A DNA stretch of 64,000 nt from Allobosea psychrotolerans. GTDB taxonomy: Bacteria; Pseudomonadota; Alphaproteobacteria; Rhizobiales; Beijerinckiaceae. The position numbers and the translations under genes were made by a program. The notes under the pieces are model-generated. The model ran no database searches. It was not told the DNA's origin and was given only the letters and a program-made list of their open reading frames with translations. Below are positions 24,869 to 33,601 of the stretch, in pieces. Each line of letters begins with the position of its first letter. Position 1 is the first letter of the stretch. The stretch lies in the NCBI RefSeq assembly GCF_002917105.1, contig NZ_PQFZ01000013.1, positions 1 through 64,000 on the forward strand. The letters are read 5' to 3'.

Positions 24869-26374
24869 TCACTGCCGCTTCAGCCCCGACAACCGGATCA
24901 TCCCGTCGGGGTTGATCACGAAGCCCTGGAGGTTCGCGCGCATCGCGAAGAAGACCGTCTGGTTGTAGAGATAGATGATCGGCAATTCGTCCTGGAGGAT
25001 CTTCTGGGCGGCGTCGTAGCGCTTCTTGCGCTCGGCGACGTCGTAGACGGTGCGGGCCTCGTCGAGCAGCCGGTCGACCTCGGCGTTGGAATACTTCCCG
25101 TCGTTCTGGTTGCCCTTCGTGGTCACGAACTGGTGGATGTTGCCGTCGGGGTCGATGCGGCCCGACCAGCCGATGCGGCTCATCTGGAACTTGCCCTGCT
25201 GCTGGTCGCGCAACTGGCTGGCGAATTCGGTCGAGCGGATCTGCACGTCGATGCCGGCCTCCTGCGCCATCGCCTGGATGACCTGGCCGAGCTGGGCGTC
25301 GACCGGATTGTTTGTGACGAAGAGCTCGACCGAGACCTTCGACAACCCGGCCTCCTTGAGCAGCGCCTTGGCCTTGGCGACGTCGCGGGCCGGCACCGGG
25401 AATTCGGCGCTGAGATAGGGGTTGCCGGGGTTGAAGGGCTGGACCATCGGCTCATAGAGCCCCTCGAACACGACCTGGCTCAGCACCTTGCGGTCGATCG
25501 AGAGCGAGAGCGCCTGGCGCACGCGCTTGTCCTTGCCCATCGGCTGGTTGGCGGCCTCGCCGTTATTGGTGTTGATGGTGATGCCCTGGTAGCCGAGATT
25601 GGCGGTGCTTGCGACCTTCAGCGCCTTGTCGGCTTGCGCCGATTTCACATCGGTCGGCGCGAGCCGCTCCAGAATGTCGAGTTCGCCGGCGCGCAGATTC
25701 GCCAGCCGCACCGTGGTGTCGGGGATCGAGCGATAGATGATGCGGTCGAAGTGATAATTCGCCGCCTCCCAATGCTCCTTGAACTTCTCCAGCACGATGC
25801 GGTCGTTCTGGACGCGCTCTACGAATTTATAGGGGCCTGAGCAGACCGGCTTGGCGGCGACGTCGCCGCTCAGGCTCTTGGGCGCCAGCATCATGCCGGC
25901 GCGGTCTGTAAGCTGGGCCAGCAGCGTCGCATCAGGGCGCTTCAGCTTCAGCACGATGGTCGAGGCGTCAGGCGTCTCGATGCTGTCGACCGAGGCGAGC
26001 TCGGATTTGCGCAGTGAGTCGGGCAGGGTCCGGGCGCGTTCGAGATTGGCCTTGGCTGCCTCCGCGTTGAAGACGTCGCCGTCATGGAATTTCGCGTCGG
26101 TCCGGAGCTTCATCGTCAGCGTCAGCCCGTCCGCCGAGAAGCTCCATTCGGTCGCGAGCCTCGGCACCAGCTTCAGCTCGGGCGTGATGTCGAGCAGCTT
26201 GTCGCAGAGCCCCTTGAAGACGATGCGTCCGACGAAGGTGCGCGCCTTGTGCGGGTCGAGCATGTCGGGGTCTTCCTGCAGTCCGACGCGCAGGGTCGAG
26301 GGCGTCTGGGCCGCGACGGGGAGCGCCGCCAGCGCCAGCAGGCCGGCCGAGGCCAGGGTGGTCAGGAGCTTCAT
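24869..26374 (-). CDS. ABC importer substrate-binding protein, peptide (SBP_bac_5) family
   Basis: A 501-residue DppA/GsiB-like periplasmic protein. A Sec signal peptide is visible ('LLTTLASAGLLALAALPVAAQ', cleavage after VAAQ or nearby). Cluster motifs follow: 'LRVGLQEDPDMLDPHKA', 'KLRTDAKFHDGDVFNAE' and 'GPYKFVERVQNDRIVLEKF'. It heads a minus-strand run of binding protein, two permeases, nuclease gene, gamma-glutamyltransferase and DUF1028 protein. That order suggests uptake of glutathione-like or other gamma-glutamyl peptides (inference). GGGGACC lies upstream of ATG 26374. Confidence 0.92.
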   Translation of the reverse strand: MKLLTTLASAGLLALAALPVAAQTPSTLRVGLQEDPDMLDPHKARTFVGRIVFKGLCDKLLDITPELKLVPRLATEWSFSADGLTLTMKLRTDAKFHDGDVFNAEAAKANLERARTLPDSLRKSELASVDSIETPDASTIVLKLKRPDATLLAQLTDRAGMMLAPKSLSGDVAAKPVCSGPYKFVERVQNDRIVLEKFKEHWEAANYHFDRIIYRSIPDTTVRLANLRAGELDILERLAPTDVKSAQADKALKVASTANLGYQGITINTNNGEAANQPMGKDKRVRQALSLSIDRKVLSQVVFEGLYEPMVQPFNPGNPYLSAEFPVPARDVAKAKALLKEAGLSKVSVELFVTNNPVDAQLGQVIQAMAQEAGIDVQIRSTEFASQLRDQQQGKFQMSRIGWSGRIDPDGNIHQFVTTKGNQNDGKYSNAEVDRLLDEARTVYDVAERKKRYDAAQKILQDELPIIYLYNQTVFFAMRANLQGFVINPDGMIRLSGLKRQ

Positions 26375-26607
26375 GCGGTGGTCCCCTCTCTATCTCTCGT
26401 TCGGTCGATGTCTTGGTCGGTCTCATGGCGTCTCGCTCCCGTTTCGTCGCGAGCCGGGTTCTGATGACCCGTTGCATCGCGTCTGTGGTGAACGGTAGCG
26501 CGCGCCTGATTTCGTTCCACTCGGTACTAGGCTGGCGCAATTTCGTCGCGGCGTCGATGGCTATCCTGTCGCCCGCGCCGCAACCGCGCATGCTTTTGCC
26601 GCGCGCC

Positions 26608-26619
26608 CTTGCATGCAAG
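26608..26619. promoter_or_regulatory. Perfect 12-bp palindrome CTTGCATGCAAG, candidate operator
   Basis: It lies midway between the divergent kinase and importer genes and overlaps the -12 part of the sigma-54-like element. Its size and symmetry fit a GntR- or LacI-type half-site pair. No regulator gene is adjacent. Confidence 0.4.
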
Positions 26620-26630
26620 TTGATGGCCAA
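26614..26630 (-). promoter_or_regulatory. Weak sigma-54-like element upstream of the second binding protein
   Basis: Read on the minus strand: TTGGCCATCAACTTGCA. The TTGGC and TTGCA blocks and the 10-bp GG-to-GC spacing fit the -24/-12 pattern. The positions after TGGC deviate from CACG. It lies about 240 bp upstream of the gene. Confidence 0.35.
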
Positions 26631-26756
26631 GGAACCTGCCATGTCGAGAACATGCCATGCGCCCGCATCTGTCGTCCGAGCCGCGATCTCTGGTAACAAC
26701 ACGGCAAGGATGGCGCGAAGCGCACCATGTTGTGATCAGGGAATGGAACGAAGCCG

Positions 26757-28022
26757 ATGCTTTTGGGTGTGATCGCCGACGACATGACGGGCGCGACCGA
26801 TGTCGCGCTGATGCTGAACCGCGCCGGCATGCGCACCGTCCAGGTCATCGGCGCGCCGAGCGCGGGCGCATCGCTTCCTGATGCCGATGCGGTCGTCGTG
26901 GCGCTGAAATCGCGCACCAACCCGGTCGCTGAAGCGGTGTCGGACTCGCTTGCCGCCTGCGAGGCTCTGCTGGCCGCCGGCGCGAGGCAGATCCTGTTCA
27001 AATACTGCTCGACCTTCGATTCGACGGCTGAGGGCAATATCGGCCCGGTCGCGGATGCGCTGATGCGGCGGCTCGGTGCGGAGATGGCGATCATCTGCCC
27101 GGCCTTTCCCGCCAATGGCCGCTCGATCTACCAAGGCTATCTCTTCGTCGGAGCGGTGCCGCTGCATGAAAGCTCGATGAAAGACCATCCGCTGACGCCG
27201 ATGCGCGATTCGAACCTGATGCGGTTGATGGGGACGCAGACCAAGGCGCCTGTCGGCCATGTCGGCTATGCCACGGTGCTGGCCGGCGCCGAGGCGGTGA
27301 AGGCGCGTTTCGCCGCGCTGGCGGGGGAGGGCGCACGCTATGTCGTCACCGATGCGCTGACCAATGACGACCTGATGGTGCTGGGCGAGGCCGTTGCCGG
27401 TCATGTCCTGCTGACCGGCGGCTCCGGCATCGCGATGGGCCTGCCGCGGAACTTCCGCGAGGCCGGGCTGCTGCGGCAGCGCGCTGCGCCGGTGAGCCTG
27501 AGCGCGCCGAAGGGCCGCGCCGGCATCATCTCCGGCAGCTGCTCGACGGCGACGCGCGGACAGATCAAGGCGGCGATTGCGGCGGGCTTCCCCGCCTTGA
27601 AGGTCGACCCGCTGACGCTGACCGCCGGCACCCAGACGGCAGCGATGCTTGCCGCCTGGGCGCTGGCGCAGCCGCAGGACAAGCCCTTCCTGCTCTATTC
27701 AAGCGATGATCCGACGGAGGTCGCGGCGATCCAGGACAAGCTCGGCCGCGACAAGGCGGGCGAGACGGTGGAGCACGCTTTCGCCGAGACTGCGCGACTC
27801 CTCGCCGACGGTGGCGTCTCCAAGTTGCTCGTCGCCGGCGGCGAGACCTCCGGAGCCGTCGTCCAGGGGCTCGGCATCAGGACGCTGGAGATCGGTCCCG
27901 AGATCGATCCGGGCGTGCCCTGGACGCGCGTCGTCGCCGGCCCCGATCTGGTGATCGCGCTGAAATCCGGCAATTTCGGCACGCCCGACTTCTTCCTCAA
28001 GGCCTGGGCCTTGCTGGATTGA
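26757..28022 (+). CDS. otnK: Four-carbon acid sugar kinase family protein (OtnK/DUF1537)
   Basis: A 421-residue two-domain kinase. The N-terminal domain starts 'LLGVIADDMTGATDVALMLNRAGM' and contains 'KYCSTFDSTAEGNIGPVADAL'. The C-terminal nucleotide-binding domain shows 'ISGSCSTATRGQIKAA' and 'VAGGETSGAVVQGLG'. OtnK phosphorylates 3-oxo-tetronate (from L-threonate or D-erythronate) at C4. The usual partners (dehydrogenase, isomerase OtnI, decarboxylase OtnC) are not adjacent, so here it stands alone between a peptide importer and the malonate genes. The family is certain and the specificity likely. The symbol is by family only. Confidence 0.85.
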   Translation: MLLGVIADDMTGATDVALMLNRAGMRTVQVIGAPSAGASLPDADAVVVALKSRTNPVAEAVSDSLAACEALLAAGARQILFKYCSTFDSTAEGNIGPVADALMRRLGAEMAIICPAFPANGRSIYQGYLFVGAVPLHESSMKDHPLTPMRDSNLMRLMGTQTKAPVGHVGYATVLAGAEAVKARFAALAGEGARYVVTDALTNDDLMVLGEAVAGHVLLTGGSGIAMGLPRNFREAGLLRQRAAPVSLSAPKGRAGIISGSCSTATRGQIKAAIAAGFPALKVDPLTLTAGTQTAAMLAAWALAQPQDKPFLLYSSDDPTEVAAIQDKLGRDKAGETVEHAFAETARLLADGGVSKLLVAGGETSGAVVQGLGIRTLEIGPEIDPGVPWTRVVAGPDLVIALKSGNFGTPDFFLKAWALLD

Positions 28023-28119
28023 GGGTTTCGTTCCGATTTCGCAGCGGCCGCTGTCCTGGCGCGCGGTTCCCGCGTCACGAAACTCGTATAGGATACCAGG
28101 CGTTCAACTGGAGGTCCGC

Positions 28120-29451
28120 ATGGACATGGCGTTTCTCGGAGACCTTCTGACCAGCGTGGCGGATCGCGGCCGGGCGCTGATCGGCTTCGAGCGCTTTGCC
28201 GGGCGCAACCGCCCGATCGACCGGCTCTGCGAGGATCTGCTGTCGGGGCGGGGCGAAGCCTCGGGCATGGCGCTGGCGCAGGCGGTCCTGAACGCCTGGG
28301 AAGGGCTCGACCGGGATGGCCGGCGGGCCTTCTTCAGCATGCTCCAGGAGCGCTTCGGACCGGATCGGGAGCGATTGGGCAAGGCGATCGAGGCCTATCG
28401 CAAGGAGCCCAGCACGGCTGCGATCGCCGCCTTGCATTTCGCCTCCGAACCGCGCCGGCAGGAATTGTTGCGCCGGCTCAACCTCGCGCCCGACGGCACG
28501 CATGTGCTGGTGCGGATGCGCGAGGCGCTGTTCGAGGCGATGGAGGCCGAACCTGAGCTCAAGGCCGTCGATAGCGATTTCCGCCATCTCTTCGGCTCCT
28601 GGTTCAACCGCGGCTTCCTGGTCCTGCGCCGGATCGACTGGCGCTCCCCCGCCAATGTCCTGGAAAAGATCATCCGCTACGAGGCGGTGCACGAGATCCA
28701 GGGCTGGGACGATCTGCGCCGCAGGCTGGAGCCGGCCGACCGGCGCTGCTTCGCCTTCTTCCACCCGCAGCTCGTCGACGAACCCCTGATCTTCGTCGAG
28801 GTCGCCCTGACCAGCGCGATTCCCCACAGCATCGGCGAGCTCCTGAGCGGCGAGCGCGAGGTGCTGTCCGCCCAGGCGGCGACGACGGCCGTGTTCTATT
28901 CGATCTCGAACTGCCAGGAGGGCCTGCGCGGCATCTCCTTCGGCAATTTCCTGATCAAGCAGGTGGCCGAGGACCTGAAGCGCGAATTGCCGGGGCTCGA
29001 CACCTTCGTCACGCTCTCGCCGGTGCCGGGTTTCGCGCGCTGGCTCGACGGCATCATCGCCGATCCCGGCGATTTCCACCTGAGCAATGAGGAGCGCTCG
29101 GAGCTTGCGCGCCCGGCCAGCGAGACGGGCCTGCTCGACGATCCGGCCAAGGCAAGGCGCGACAAGCTGCTCGGCCAGATGGCAGCGCAATATCTGCTGC
29201 GGGCCCGCACGGCCTCGGGACGCGTCATCGATCCCGTGGCGCGCTTCCATCTCGGCAATGGCGCCAGGCTGGAGCGCATCAATGTCGGCGGCAATCTCTC
29301 GGCGCGGGGCTTGCGCGAAGCCCATGGCGTGATGGTCAATTACCGCTATGACCTCGACGATATCGAGACCAATCACGAAGCCTTCGCCACCCGCAACACG
29401 GTCGTCGCCTCATCGGGCGTGCGCAAGCTGCTGCGGCCGGCTGCGAGTTGA
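28120..29451 (+). CDS. Malonyl-CoA decarboxylase
   Basis: A 443-residue MCD-family protein converting malonyl-CoA to acetyl-CoA and CO2. The N-terminal helical domain is followed by the GNAT-like catalytic domain with the conserved blocks 'FFHPQLVDEPLIFVEVALT', 'YSISNCQEGLRGISFGNFLIK', 'TLSPVPGFARWL' and 'RFHLGNGARLERIN'. The His in the last block is the expected catalytic base. GGAGG precedes ATG 28120. With the malonyl-CoA synthetase downstream it forms the MatA/MatB malonate-degradation pair known from rhizobia. No matR regulator or matC transporter is adjacent. Confidence 0.93.
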   Translation: MDMAFLGDLLTSVADRGRALIGFERFAGRNRPIDRLCEDLLSGRGEASGMALAQAVLNAWEGLDRDGRRAFFSMLQERFGPDRERLGKAIEAYRKEPSTAAIAALHFASEPRRQELLRRLNLAPDGTHVLVRMREALFEAMEAEPELKAVDSDFRHLFGSWFNRGFLVLRRIDWRSPANVLEKIIRYEAVHEIQGWDDLRRRLEPADRRCFAFFHPQLVDEPLIFVEVALTSAIPHSIGELLSGEREVLSAQAATTAVFYSISNCQEGLRGISFGNFLIKQVAEDLKRELPGLDTFVTLSPVPGFARWLDGIIADPGDFHLSNEERSELARPASETGLLDDPAKARRDKLLGQMAAQYLLRARTASGRVIDPVARFHLGNGARLERINVGGNLSARGLREAHGVMVNYRYDLDDIETNHEAFATRNTVVASSGVRKLLRPAAS

Positions 29452-29483
29452 CCCAGGAAGCGCACGAAGCCAATTGAATATCG

Positions 29484-29598
29484 AGCCCTCATCCTGAGGA
29501 GCCGCGTAAGCGGCGTCTCGAAGGATGCTCCAGATGGTTCGGGAGCCTCCTGGAGCATCCTTCGAGACGCGCCTGCGGCGCTCCTCAGGATGAGGGCT
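29484..29598 (-). repeat. REPIN-like inverted-pair element, complete copy 2
   Basis: The arms are AGCCCTCATCCTGAGGAGC and its mirror. The centre read on the plus strand is ATGGTTCGGGAGCCTC, the reverse complement of the centre in copies 1, 3 and 4, so this copy is inverted. The tips are CGCGTAAGCGG and GCCTGCGGC. It fills the gap between malonyl-CoA decarboxylase and synthetase. Confidence 0.92.
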
Positions 29599-29636
29599 CA
29601 GGAACTGCATGGAAACGTCTGAAAGGACCCGAAATC

Positions 29637-31184
29637 ATGGGCAACCACCTGTTCGACCTCGTCAGGTCGCGTATCCCCGCGCCGGCTGCGCCTTTCGCGA
29701 CGCTCGATGACGGCCGCAGCTACAGCTATGCCGACATGGTCGCAGCCTCCGCCCGCTTCGCCAATGCGCTGGTCGCACTCGGCGTGAAGCCCGGCGACCG
29801 CGTCGCGGTGCAGGTCGAGAAAAGCATCGAGGCCTTGATGCTCTATCTCGGCACGGTGCGCGCGGGCGCGATCTTCCTGCCGCTGAACACCGCCTATACC
29901 CCCGCCGAGATCGAGTATTTCCTCGGCGATGCCGAGCCTGCGGTCTTCGTCTGCGATCCCGCCAGGGCCGGGGCGCTGAAGCCTTATGCCGACAAGGCCG
30001 GTGCGAAGCTGGAGACGCTCGGCGTCTGGCGTTCGCCTGACGTTTCAGCTGGCACGCTCTCCGACAAGGCCCTGGCTGCGGCGACCGATTTCGCCGATGT
30101 CGCGCGCGGGCCCGACGATCTTGCTGCCATCCTCTACACCTCGGGCACGACCGGGCGCTCCAAGGGCGCCATGCTGAGCCATGACAATCTGGCCTCGAAC
30201 GCGCTGGCGCTGGTCGATTACTGGCGCTTCACCAAGGACGACGTGCTGCTGCACGCACTGCCGATCTTCCACACGCATGGGCTCTTCGTCGCGACCAATG
30301 TCGTGCTGTTCTCGGGCAGCGCGATGATCCTGCTGCCGAAATTCGATCCGGACCAGGTCTTCAAATACCTGCCCCAGGCGAGCTGCATGATGGGCGTGCC
30401 GACCTTCTATGTCCGGCTGCTGCAGGATGCGCGCCTGACCAAGGCGGCGACGCAGCATATGCGCCTCTTCGTCTCCGGCTCGGCCCCCTTGCTTGCCGAG
30501 ACCCATCGCGAATGGCGCGAGCGCACCGGCCACGCCATCCTCGAGCGCTACGGCATGACCGAGACCAATATGAACACCTCCAACCCCTATGAGGGTGAGC
30601 GGGTGGCGGGCACGGTCGGCTTCCCGCTGCCGGGCGTCACCGCCCGCGTCACCGACCCCGAGACGGCCAAGGTGCTGGGCGCCGACGAGATCGGCATGAT
30701 CGAGGTCAAGGGCCCCAACGTCTTCAAGGGCTATTGGCGCAACCCGGAGAAGACGGCGGCCGAGTTCCGCGCCGACGGCTTCTTCATCACCGGCGACCTC
30801 GGCAAGATCGACCGCGCCGGCTATGTCCACATCGTCGGGCGCGGCAAGGACCTGATCATCACCGGCGGCTATAATGTCTATCCCAAGGAGGTCGAGACCG
30901 AGATCGACGAGATGCCGGGCGTGGTCGAAAGCGCCGTCATCGGCTGCCCGCATCCCGATTTCGGCGAGGGTGTCACCGCCGTCGTGGTGGCGAAGCCCGG
31001 CGCGACGATCACCGCCGCCTCGATCGCCAAGACGCTGGAGCAGCGCCTGGCCAAGTTCAAATTGCCCAAGCAGGTCTTCATCGTCGACGAATTGCCGCGC
31101 AACACCATGGGCAAGGTCCAGAAGAACCTGCTGCGCGAGACCTATAAGGACATCTACGCCAGGCAGATGAAGGCGGGGGCGTAG
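29637..31184 (+). CDS. matB: Malonyl-CoA synthetase (MatB-like AMP-dependent acyl-CoA ligase)
   Basis: A 515-residue ANL-superfamily ligase. The phosphate loop is 'LYTSGTTGRSKGAM', then 'RYGMTETNMNTSNPYEG' (the aromatic/TE motif in the MatB-specific form), 'FFITGDLGKID', and the C-terminal lysine in 'PRNTMGKVQKNLLRE'. The TNMNTSNPY block is typical of malonyl/methylmalonyl-CoA synthetases and separates it from acetyl-CoA synthetases. It activates malonate with ATP and CoA, and the upstream decarboxylase then makes acetyl-CoA. The repeat between the two genes leaves the transcript intact in principle. Confidence 0.92.
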   Translation: MGNHLFDLVRSRIPAPAAPFATLDDGRSYSYADMVAASARFANALVALGVKPGDRVAVQVEKSIEALMLYLGTVRAGAIFLPLNTAYTPAEIEYFLGDAEPAVFVCDPARAGALKPYADKAGAKLETLGVWRSPDVSAGTLSDKALAAATDFADVARGPDDLAAILYTSGTTGRSKGAMLSHDNLASNALALVDYWRFTKDDVLLHALPIFHTHGLFVATNVVLFSGSAMILLPKFDPDQVFKYLPQASCMMGVPTFYVRLLQDARLTKAATQHMRLFVSGSAPLLAETHREWRERTGHAILERYGMTETNMNTSNPYEGERVAGTVGFPLPGVTARVTDPETAKVLGADEIGMIEVKGPNVFKGYWRNPEKTAAEFRADGFFITGDLGKIDRAGYVHIVGRGKDLIITGGYNVYPKEVETEIDEMPGVVESAVIGCPHPDFGEGVTAVVVAKPGATITAASIAKTLEQRLAKFKLPKQVFIVDELPRNTMGKVQKNLLRETYKDIYARQMKAGA

Positions 31185-31236
31185 CCCCTGCTTGTTCGCC
31201 CGGTTCGCGCGGTATCGGGAACGCTCGGAACCACGC

Positions 31237-31379
31237 CGTCATCCTGGACAGGCCGCGCAGCGGCGCAGCTCCGGGATCCATCGGAGGGCTTCGGAGCTCT
31301 ACGATGGATCCCGGGACTTCGCTTGGTTTATCCTTGGGCCGATCGAAGATCGGACCCGAGGGCGAAGCCCAGGATGACG
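31237..31379. repeat. Palindromic repeat (family 4)
   Basis: CGTCATCCTGG, CCGGGATCCATCGGAGGG and then CGATGGATCCCGGG...CCCAGGATGACG form a long interrupted palindrome with inserted smaller hairpins (for example CCGATCGAAGATCGG). It lies between convergent genes. A relative is at 24712-24840. Confidence 0.8.
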
Positions 31380-31407
31380 CGGTGTCTTCGAGGATAGACT
31401 CTAAGCT

Positions 31408-32172
31408 CTAAACCGCGACGCTGGCCCGCAGTTCGATCGTTTCGCCGTCCTGCGGGATCAGCAGGCGCTCGCTGCCGATGCCGCGCGCCTGCGCAGCCTG
31501 CCGCAGGGCGGCGCGGCTGACCGTGGCGTGGTCGAGCGCTTCCATATGGGTCGCGATCACGGTCGCGCGCGGTGCCGCCTCGCAGAGGTCGAGCGTCTGC
31601 CCGGCATCCATCACGATCAACGTGCCGTCCCAGAGCGCGCCGCAGGAATGCGTCACGATGATGTCGGGGTCGGTCGCCTTCACGGCGTCGAGCAAGGGCG
31701 GGTAGAGCACGCTGTCGCCGCACCAGTAGAAGGCGGGCTCGCCCGGCGCTTCCAGGCCGAAGCCCATCACCGGGCCCATCGTCTCCACGACTGAGCCGGT
31801 GCCGTGCTGGGCGGGATGCGATTTGAGGATGATCGGGCCGAGGCGCAGATAGCAGTCCAGCGGCGTGATCGCGCGGAAGCCGGCCTTGGCGATGGTCTCC
31901 TCGTCGCCGGCGCGGCAGATCAGCGGCAGGTCCTTGGGCAGGCGCTCCTTGGCGACCTCGTCGAAATGGTCGGCATGCAGATGCGAGACGATGACGAGGT
32001 CGACCCCGGCGAGAATGTCCTCGATCGGCAGCGGCAGATCGACCATGGGATTCTTCGAACGGCCGGCGAGGGAGCGCCGGCTGTGGCGCGCCCCGAGATC
32101 GGGATCGACGAGGATCGTCCTGCCGGCATAGCTGAGCTTGAGCGCGGCGTTGCGGAGAAGCTGAAGCTGCAT
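31408..32172 (-). CDS. Metallo-beta-lactamase-fold metal-dependent hydrolase
   Basis: A 254-residue MBL-fold protein of the UPF0173/UlaG-like branch. The zinc motif HxHxDH is clear in SHLHADHFD. Further ligands are His in KSHPAQHG, Asp in WCGDSVLY and a terminal His in VIATHMEA. There is no signal peptide. ATG 32172 has AGGAGC upstream. Branch members hydrolyse lactones or phosphoesters, but this one has no diagnostic neighbour, so the substrate is open. It is followed on the left by a convergent repeat region. Confidence 0.85.
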   Translation of the reverse strand: MQLQLLRNAALKLSYAGRTILVDPDLGARHSRRSLAGRSKNPMVDLPLPIEDILAGVDLVIVSHLHADHFDEVAKERLPKDLPLICRAGDEETIAKAGFRAITPLDCYLRLGPIILKSHPAQHGTGSVVETMGPVMGFGLEAPGEPAFYWCGDSVLYPPLLDAVKATDPDIIVTHSCGALWDGTLIVMDAGQTLDLCEAAPRATVIATHMEALDHATVSRAALRQAAQARGIGSERLLIPQDGETIELRASVAV

Positions 32173-32279
32173 TGTCGCTCCTGGTTTCAGTCGTGATGAC
32201 GGCATTGTCCCGTCATCGCCTCCCGGCAACCAGTTCGAATTTGTGCGGCTATCGCCACAGATCCGTGAAGTGAGGCCGA

Positions 32280-32370
32280 AAGCCCTTGCCGCAATTTCCG
32301 ATCCAATCGGCTCTGAAATTGCTCCAGAATCTTGTTGTGACGCGCTCTCTTCGCGCGAACCGGTGCCCAC
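32280..32370. repeat. Decayed repeat (family 5, CGAACCGGTGCCCA type)
   Basis: GATCCAATCGG...TTGTGACGCG...CGCGAACCGGTGCCCACGCC resembles the copy at 57283-57370 in order and sequence. It lies between the MBL hydrolase and FMN reductase genes. Confidence 0.55.
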
Positions 32371-32385
32371 GCCGCCTGAAGACGC

Positions 32386-32976
32386 TTATGCCGCGAATTG
32401 CCCGTAAGGCACGCTGTTTCGGGCGTTGCGCAGGGCTGTCGCCCACCAGTGCAATTGCGCCAGCATCATTGCCATCGCCTTCTCCGACGGGTCGGCGTCC
32501 AGGAGCTCGCCCGACGCGTCGAAGCGGCTCCAGGCATTGGTGAAGCAGACGCCGTCGCGGATCGTCATGGCGTGGAGCTCGGCGAAGACAAGGCGCAGCT
32601 GCTCGACGGCGCGCAGGCCGCCCGAGACGCCGCCATAGGAGACGAATCCGACCGGCTTGCCGCGCCACTCCTCGCCGACCAGATCGATCAGGAACTTCAG
32701 CGCGGCGGTGTAGCCGCGATTATATTCCGGCGTCGCGATGACGAAGCCGTCGGCCTGGCCGATGCGCTGCCTGAGCGCGCGCACGGCGTCGTGCTCGCCG
32801 CGCGGATGCCGCGCCGGCAGGCCGAGCGCGGCCGGGTCGATGATGTCGAGCTCAAAGGGGCCGTCGCCTTCGATCTGCGCTGCGGCCCAGCCCGCGACCT
32901 TGTCGCAGAGGCGGCCTTCGCGGGTGCTGCCATAGATCAGCGCCAGCTTGATCCTGGGTTCGAGCCTGCGATGCAT
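32386..32976 (-). CDS. NADPH-dependent FMN reductase family protein
   Basis: A 196-residue flavodoxin-fold reductase. The FMN-phosphate loop is 'ALIYGSTREGRLCDKVAGW', then 'ATPEYNRGYTAALKFLID' and 'VSYGGVSGGLRAVEQLR', typical of chromate/quinone/azo reductases of the FMN_red family. It uses NAD(P)H to reduce FMN and often quinones or chromate. It is transcribed divergently from soxR with a SoxR box between, so it is very probably induced by redox-cycling compounds. ATG 32976, after GGAG, is the chosen start. Confidence 0.9.
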   Translation of the reverse strand: MHRRLEPRIKLALIYGSTREGRLCDKVAGWAAAQIEGDGPFELDIIDPAALGLPARHPRGEHDAVRALRQRIGQADGFVIATPEYNRGYTAALKFLIDLVGEEWRGKPVGFVSYGGVSGGLRAVEQLRLVFAELHAMTIRDGVCFTNAWSRFDASGELLDADPSEKAMAMMLAQLHWWATALRNARNSVPYGQFAA

Positions 32977-33011
32977 GGGGATGTGCTCCGGTTTGCGTGT
33001 CGGGAGCCAGC

Positions 33012-33042
33012 TGTATAAAACCTCAAGCATAGTTGAGGTCAA
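33012..33042 (-). promoter_or_regulatory. SoxR-type promoter with SoxR box
   Basis: On the minus strand, TTGACC (33037-33042) and TATACA (33012-33017) are separated by exactly 19 bp, the over-long spacer typical of MerR/SoxR-activated promoters. The spacer holds the palindrome CCTCAA-N6-TTGAGG (33021-33038), the same arms as the E. coli soxS SoxR box. It drives the FMN reductase and probably also controls soxR. Confidence 0.88.
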
Positions 33043-33050
33043 GGGCATCG

Positions 33051-33509
33051 ATGGCAAACGAACACGCATCTCCCCTGGACGAATTGAGCGTCGGCGAGGT
33101 CGCGCGCCGCACCGGGCTCGCCGTCTCCGCGATCCATTTCTATGAGGCGAAGGGCCTGATCCGCAGCCATCGCAGCGCCGGCAACCAGCGGCGCTATCCG
33201 CGCGAGGTCTTGCGGCGGGTTTCGATCATCAAGGTGGCGCAGCGCACCGGCATGCCGTTGAAGACGATCCGCGAGGCCTTCAAGGCGCTACCGGCCGAGC
33301 GCACGCCGACCGTCGCCGACTGGGCGAAGCTGTCCTCGCTGTGGAAGGCGGAGCTGGAGCGGCGCATCGACCGATTGACGCGATTGCGCGACCATCTGAC
33401 CGACTGCATCGGCTGCGGCTGTCTCTCGGTGAAAGGGTGCCCCTTGCACAACCCCTGGGACAGGCTGGCCGAGCAGGGTGCAGGGCCGCGCCTGCTCGAT
33501 CCGGATTGA
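33051..33509 (+). CDS. soxR: Redox-sensitive MerR-family regulator SoxR
   Basis: A 152-residue SoxR. The MerR helix-turn-helix is 'LSVGEVARRTGLAVSAIHFYEAKGLI', followed by a dimerisation helix and the [2Fe-2S] motif C-x2-C-x-C-x5-C at Cys119, 122, 124 and 130. The numbering is the same as in E. coli SoxR. Oxidation of the cluster by redox-cycling drugs activates transcription from promoters with a SoxR box. Such a box lies directly upstream, over the divergent FMN reductase promoter. As in most bacteria outside the enterics, soxS is absent and SoxR probably acts directly. ATG 33051 fits the family start. Confidence 0.95.
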   Translation: MANEHASPLDELSVGEVARRTGLAVSAIHFYEAKGLIRSHRSAGNQRRYPREVLRRVSIIKVAQRTGMPLKTIREAFKALPAERTPTVADWAKLSSLWKAELERRIDRLTRLRDHLTDCIGCGCLSVKGCPLHNPWDRLAEQGAGPRLLDPD

Positions 33510-33601
33510 GCAAGGGCTCGTCATTCTCAGGTACCGCATTGCGGCGCGACCCGAGAACCTCCAGAAAGAGATGCTCGGGCCGGGCCCGAGCATGACGCCG
33601 G

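Larger units (their letters stand above)
26375..26756. other. Divergent intergenic region without a gene
   Basis: This 382-bp region lies between the leftward binding-protein gene and the rightward kinase gene. I see no coding ORF. It holds a 12-bp perfect palindrome (26608-26619) and an overlapping sigma-54-like element on the minus strand, listed separately. The rest shows no recognisable repeat family, unlike most gaps in the window. Confidence 0.6.
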
